Positions 5,695 through 7,234 of a DNA stretch of 7,234 nucleotides are shown one piece after another. Source of the stretch: Propionibacteriaceae bacterium (GTDB lineage Bacteria; Actinomycetota; Actinomycetes; Propionibacteriales; Propionibacteriaceae); contig DMIX01000398.1 of assembly GCA_003451975.1 (NCBI GenBank), positions 1-7,234 of the forward strand, read 5' to 3'. The translations under genes and the position numbers were made by a program. The notes under the pieces were generated by a model. The model ran no database searches. It saw nothing but the letters and a program-made list of their open reading frames with translations, and was not told the DNA's origin. Positions within the stretch are counted from its first letter, which is position 1. Each line of letters opens with the position of its first letter.

Positions 5695-6411
5695 GTGCCC
5701 GATGGTTCCCGCGCGATGCCCGCGAAGATCCTTGTGGTCGACGACGACGAAGCGCTGGCAGAGATGCTGGAGATCGTGCTGCGCCAGGAGGGCTTCGATC
5801 CGGTTCTGTGTCACAACGGACAGCGGGCGTTGAAGATCTTCCACGAGCATCGCCCCGACCTCGTGCTCCTCGATTTGATGCTGCCCGGGCGCGACGGCGT
5901 CGACGTCTGCCGCGACATCCGCGCGATTTCCGGGGTCCCGATCATCATGCTCACGGCCAAGAGCGACACCACCGACGTGGTCTTCGGTTTGGAAGCCGGA
6001 GCTGACGACTACGTGGCCAAGCCTTTCAAGACCCAAGAGCTCGTGGCCCGGATCAAAGCCCGGCTGCGTCGGCGTCCTGATGCCGCTGACGGTGACGAGT
6101 CGATCGGAATCGGTGACCTCACCATCAATGTCACCGAGCACACCGTGCGTCGAGGCGAGGAGGAGATCACCCTCACTCCCTTAGAGTTCGACCTGCTGTT
6201 GGCGCTGGCCCGGCGGCCGAAGCAGGCATTCACCCGCGAAGTGCTGTTGGAAGAAGTCTGGGGCTACCGCCACGCCAGCGACACTCGGCTGGTCAATGTT
6301 CATGTCCAGCGCCTGCGGTCCAAGGTCGAGAAGGACCCCGAGCGTCCCGAGATCGTGGTGACGGTGCGGGGAATCGGCTATCGCGCCGGAGAGACCAAAC
6401 CGGCTGAATGA
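5695..6411 (+). CDS. mtrA: MtrA, OmpR/PhoB-family response regulator
   Basis: A 238-residue two-domain regulator. The receiver domain spans about residues 10-125: acidic cluster Asp16-Asp18 (VVDDDE), phosphoacceptor Asp60 in LVLLDLMLPG, the switch Thr87 in MLTAK and the conserved Lys109 in AKPF. A winged-helix DNA-binding domain follows from about 137 to 232 (LTPLEFDLLLALAR, VWGYRHASDTRLVNVHVQRL, TVRGIGYRAG). The nearly invariant VWGYRH.(A/S)DTRLVNVHVQRLR block closely matches mycobacterial MtrA. In actinobacteria MtrA, phosphorylated by MtrB, controls genes for cell-wall remodelling, division and chromosome replication, and is often essential. The GTG start gives a slightly longer N-terminus (MPDGSRAM) than ATG 5716 would, and is chosen for its ribosome binding site. 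The stop overlaps the mtrB start as ATGA, indicating translational coupling. Confidence 0.96.
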   Translation: MPDGSRAMPAKILVVDDDEALAEMLEIVLRQEGFDPVLCHNGQRALKIFHEHRPDLVLLDLMLPGRDGVDVCRDIRAISGVPIIMLTAKSDTTDVVFGLEAGADDYVAKPFKTQELVARIKARLRRRPDAADGDESIGIGDLTINVTEHTVRRGEEEITLTPLEFDLLLALARRPKQAFTREVLLEEVWGYRHASDTRLVNVHVQRLRSKVEKDPERPEIVVTVRGIGYRAGETKPAE

Positions 6412-7234
6412 AGTCCTCGATGAATCCGATTCAGCTCTGGGGACGATCACTGCCGTTCCGAGTGGTGCTTTCGACCCTGGCTGCCTCGGTGGTGATCCTG
6501 CTGCTGACCGGCTGGTTCCTGATGGAGCAGTCCACCCGCGGAATCATCGAGGGCAAGACCCAGGCCAGCATTGCCGAGGCATCTGCGGTGATGACGTCGA
6601 TGCAGCGCGATCTGTCCACCACCGATCTTCGCACCACCTCACTGGGGGAGCGGATCACCCGGCTGGGTCGCGACGCCACCAATCGCGGCCAGACCGGCAA
6701 TCAGTATTACGTCGCCATCGAGACGCCGATCTCACAGATCGGTAGTGCTGGAGTGTCGGCAGCCAGCATTCCAGCGAACATCCGCAATGCGGTGAATTCG
6801 GCAGGAAGCCTGTGGAGCACCCCGACGCTCATCCAGTTCACCGACAACCGGCCCGCCGAACCGGGGCTGGTGGTAGCCGGCGAGCTCATCGCCCCCGGAC
6901 AGGGCGCCTATCCGGTGTATTTCCTGTTTCCCACGACGCAGGAGCGTCAGACCATCGCCGTCGTGCAACAAGCGGCGCTGGCAACGGGTGTGATCCTGCT
7001 GGCGGGATTGGGTGTGGTGGTCTACGTCATGGTCGTCCAAGTGCTGCGTCCGGTGCGGGCGGCCCGGTTGGCAGCCGAACGCTTGGCGGCCGGCCACCTA
7101 GACGATCGGATGGCGGTGGAGGGTGTGGAAGACCTGGCGGGTTTGGCGCGCTCGATGAACCACATGGCCGCCGAGTTGGAACACAAGGTCGGCGAATTGG
7201 AAGAGCTTTCCACGGTGCAGCAGCGGTTTGTCTC
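6408..7234 (+). CDS. mtrB: MtrB sensor histidine kinase, 5' part only (runs off the right edge)
   Basis: The ATG at 6408 overlaps the mtrA stop (ATGA), and 275 codons stay open to the edge. The visible part is a membrane sensor: a short cytoplasmic N-terminus, TM1 at about residues 18-39 (RVVLSTLAASVVILLLTGWF), an extracytoplasmic domain of about 150 residues, TM2 at about 188-211 (QAALATGVILLAGLGVVVYV), then a HAMP domain (about 212-265, VLRPVRAARLAAERLAAGHL) leading into a coiled stretch ending in ELEELSTVQQRFV. The last residues are those that usually precede the DVSHELRTPL histidine box, so the catalytic domains lie just outside the window. MtrB phosphorylates MtrA in response to envelope or division cues. 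A second in-frame ATG at 6420 is possible, but the overlapping start is the usual arrangement. No strong Shine-Dalgarno precedes it, consistent with coupling. Confidence 0.93.
   Translation, partial: MKSSMNPIQLWGRSLPFRVVLSTLAASVVILLLTGWFLMEQSTRGIIEGKTQASIAEASAVMTSMQRDLSTTDLRTTSLGERITRLGRDATNRGQTGNQYYVAIETPISQIGSAGVSAASIPANIRNAVNSAGSLWSTPTLIQFTDNRPAEPGLVVAGELIAPGQGAYPVYFLFPTTQERQTIAVVQQAALATGVILLAGLGVVVYVMVVQVLRPVRAARLAAERLAAGHLDDRMAVEGVEDLAGLARSMNHMAAELEHKVGELEELSTVQQRFV

Noticed and set aside
5584..6141. 185-codon open frame antisense to mtrA
   Set aside because: It lies opposite the invariant MtrA receiver domain and shows no recognisable protein features.
1..7234. CRISPR array, tRNA/rRNA gene, insertion sequence or integrase
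   Set aside because: No regularly spaced repeats, no cloverleaf or rRNA segment, and no transposase or recombinase motifs were seen on either strand.

Overview
The window is high-GC DNA with actinobacterial hallmarks. Its right end carries an mtrA-mtrB two-component pair, which is characteristic of Actinomycetota, preceded by a YqgE/AlgH-family gene. The MtrA is clearly homologous to mycobacterial MtrA, but it does not have the mycobacterial neighbours (sahH-tmk upstream of mtrA in M. tuberculosis). A non-mycobacterial actinomycete is therefore likelier; I cannot name the genus from sequence alone.

Layout, left to right. Positions 1-174 (minus strand) hold the first 58 codons of an XRE-type helix-turn-helix regulator that runs off the left edge. 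Positions 175-378 are a divergent control region with a perfect 10-bp palindrome and a second short inverted repeat. Positions 379-1143 and 1133-4693 (plus strand) form a tightly overlapping two-gene operon. The first gene encodes a small protein with a PD-(D/E)XK-like nuclease signature of the DUF1837/HamA type. The second encodes a 1186-residue Ski2/Hel308-like SF2 helicase (HamB type). Together they match the architecture of the Hachiman anti-phage defence system, and this is the accessory and most interesting part of the window. Positions 4694-5006 are intergenic; they hold what may be the amputated 3' end of an older gene, followed by a strong 13-bp hairpin. Positions 5007-5564 are the YqgE/AlgH-family gene, 5695-6411 is mtrA, and 6408 to the right edge is the 5' part of mtrB, including both transmembrane segments and the HAMP domain. 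The mtrB frame stops just before the histidine box is expected.

How the genes work together. The helicase is expected to act on DNA and control or deliver the nuclease, the established Hachiman logic. The divergent XRE protein is placed to act as the cassette's transcriptional regulator, but this is inference. The defence cassette appears to have been placed beside a chromosomal core block (yqgE, mtrA, mtrB). Its genes have visibly lower and more mixed GC than mtrA, consistent with horizontal acquisition. No integrase, transposase, tRNA, rRNA or CRISPR array is visible.
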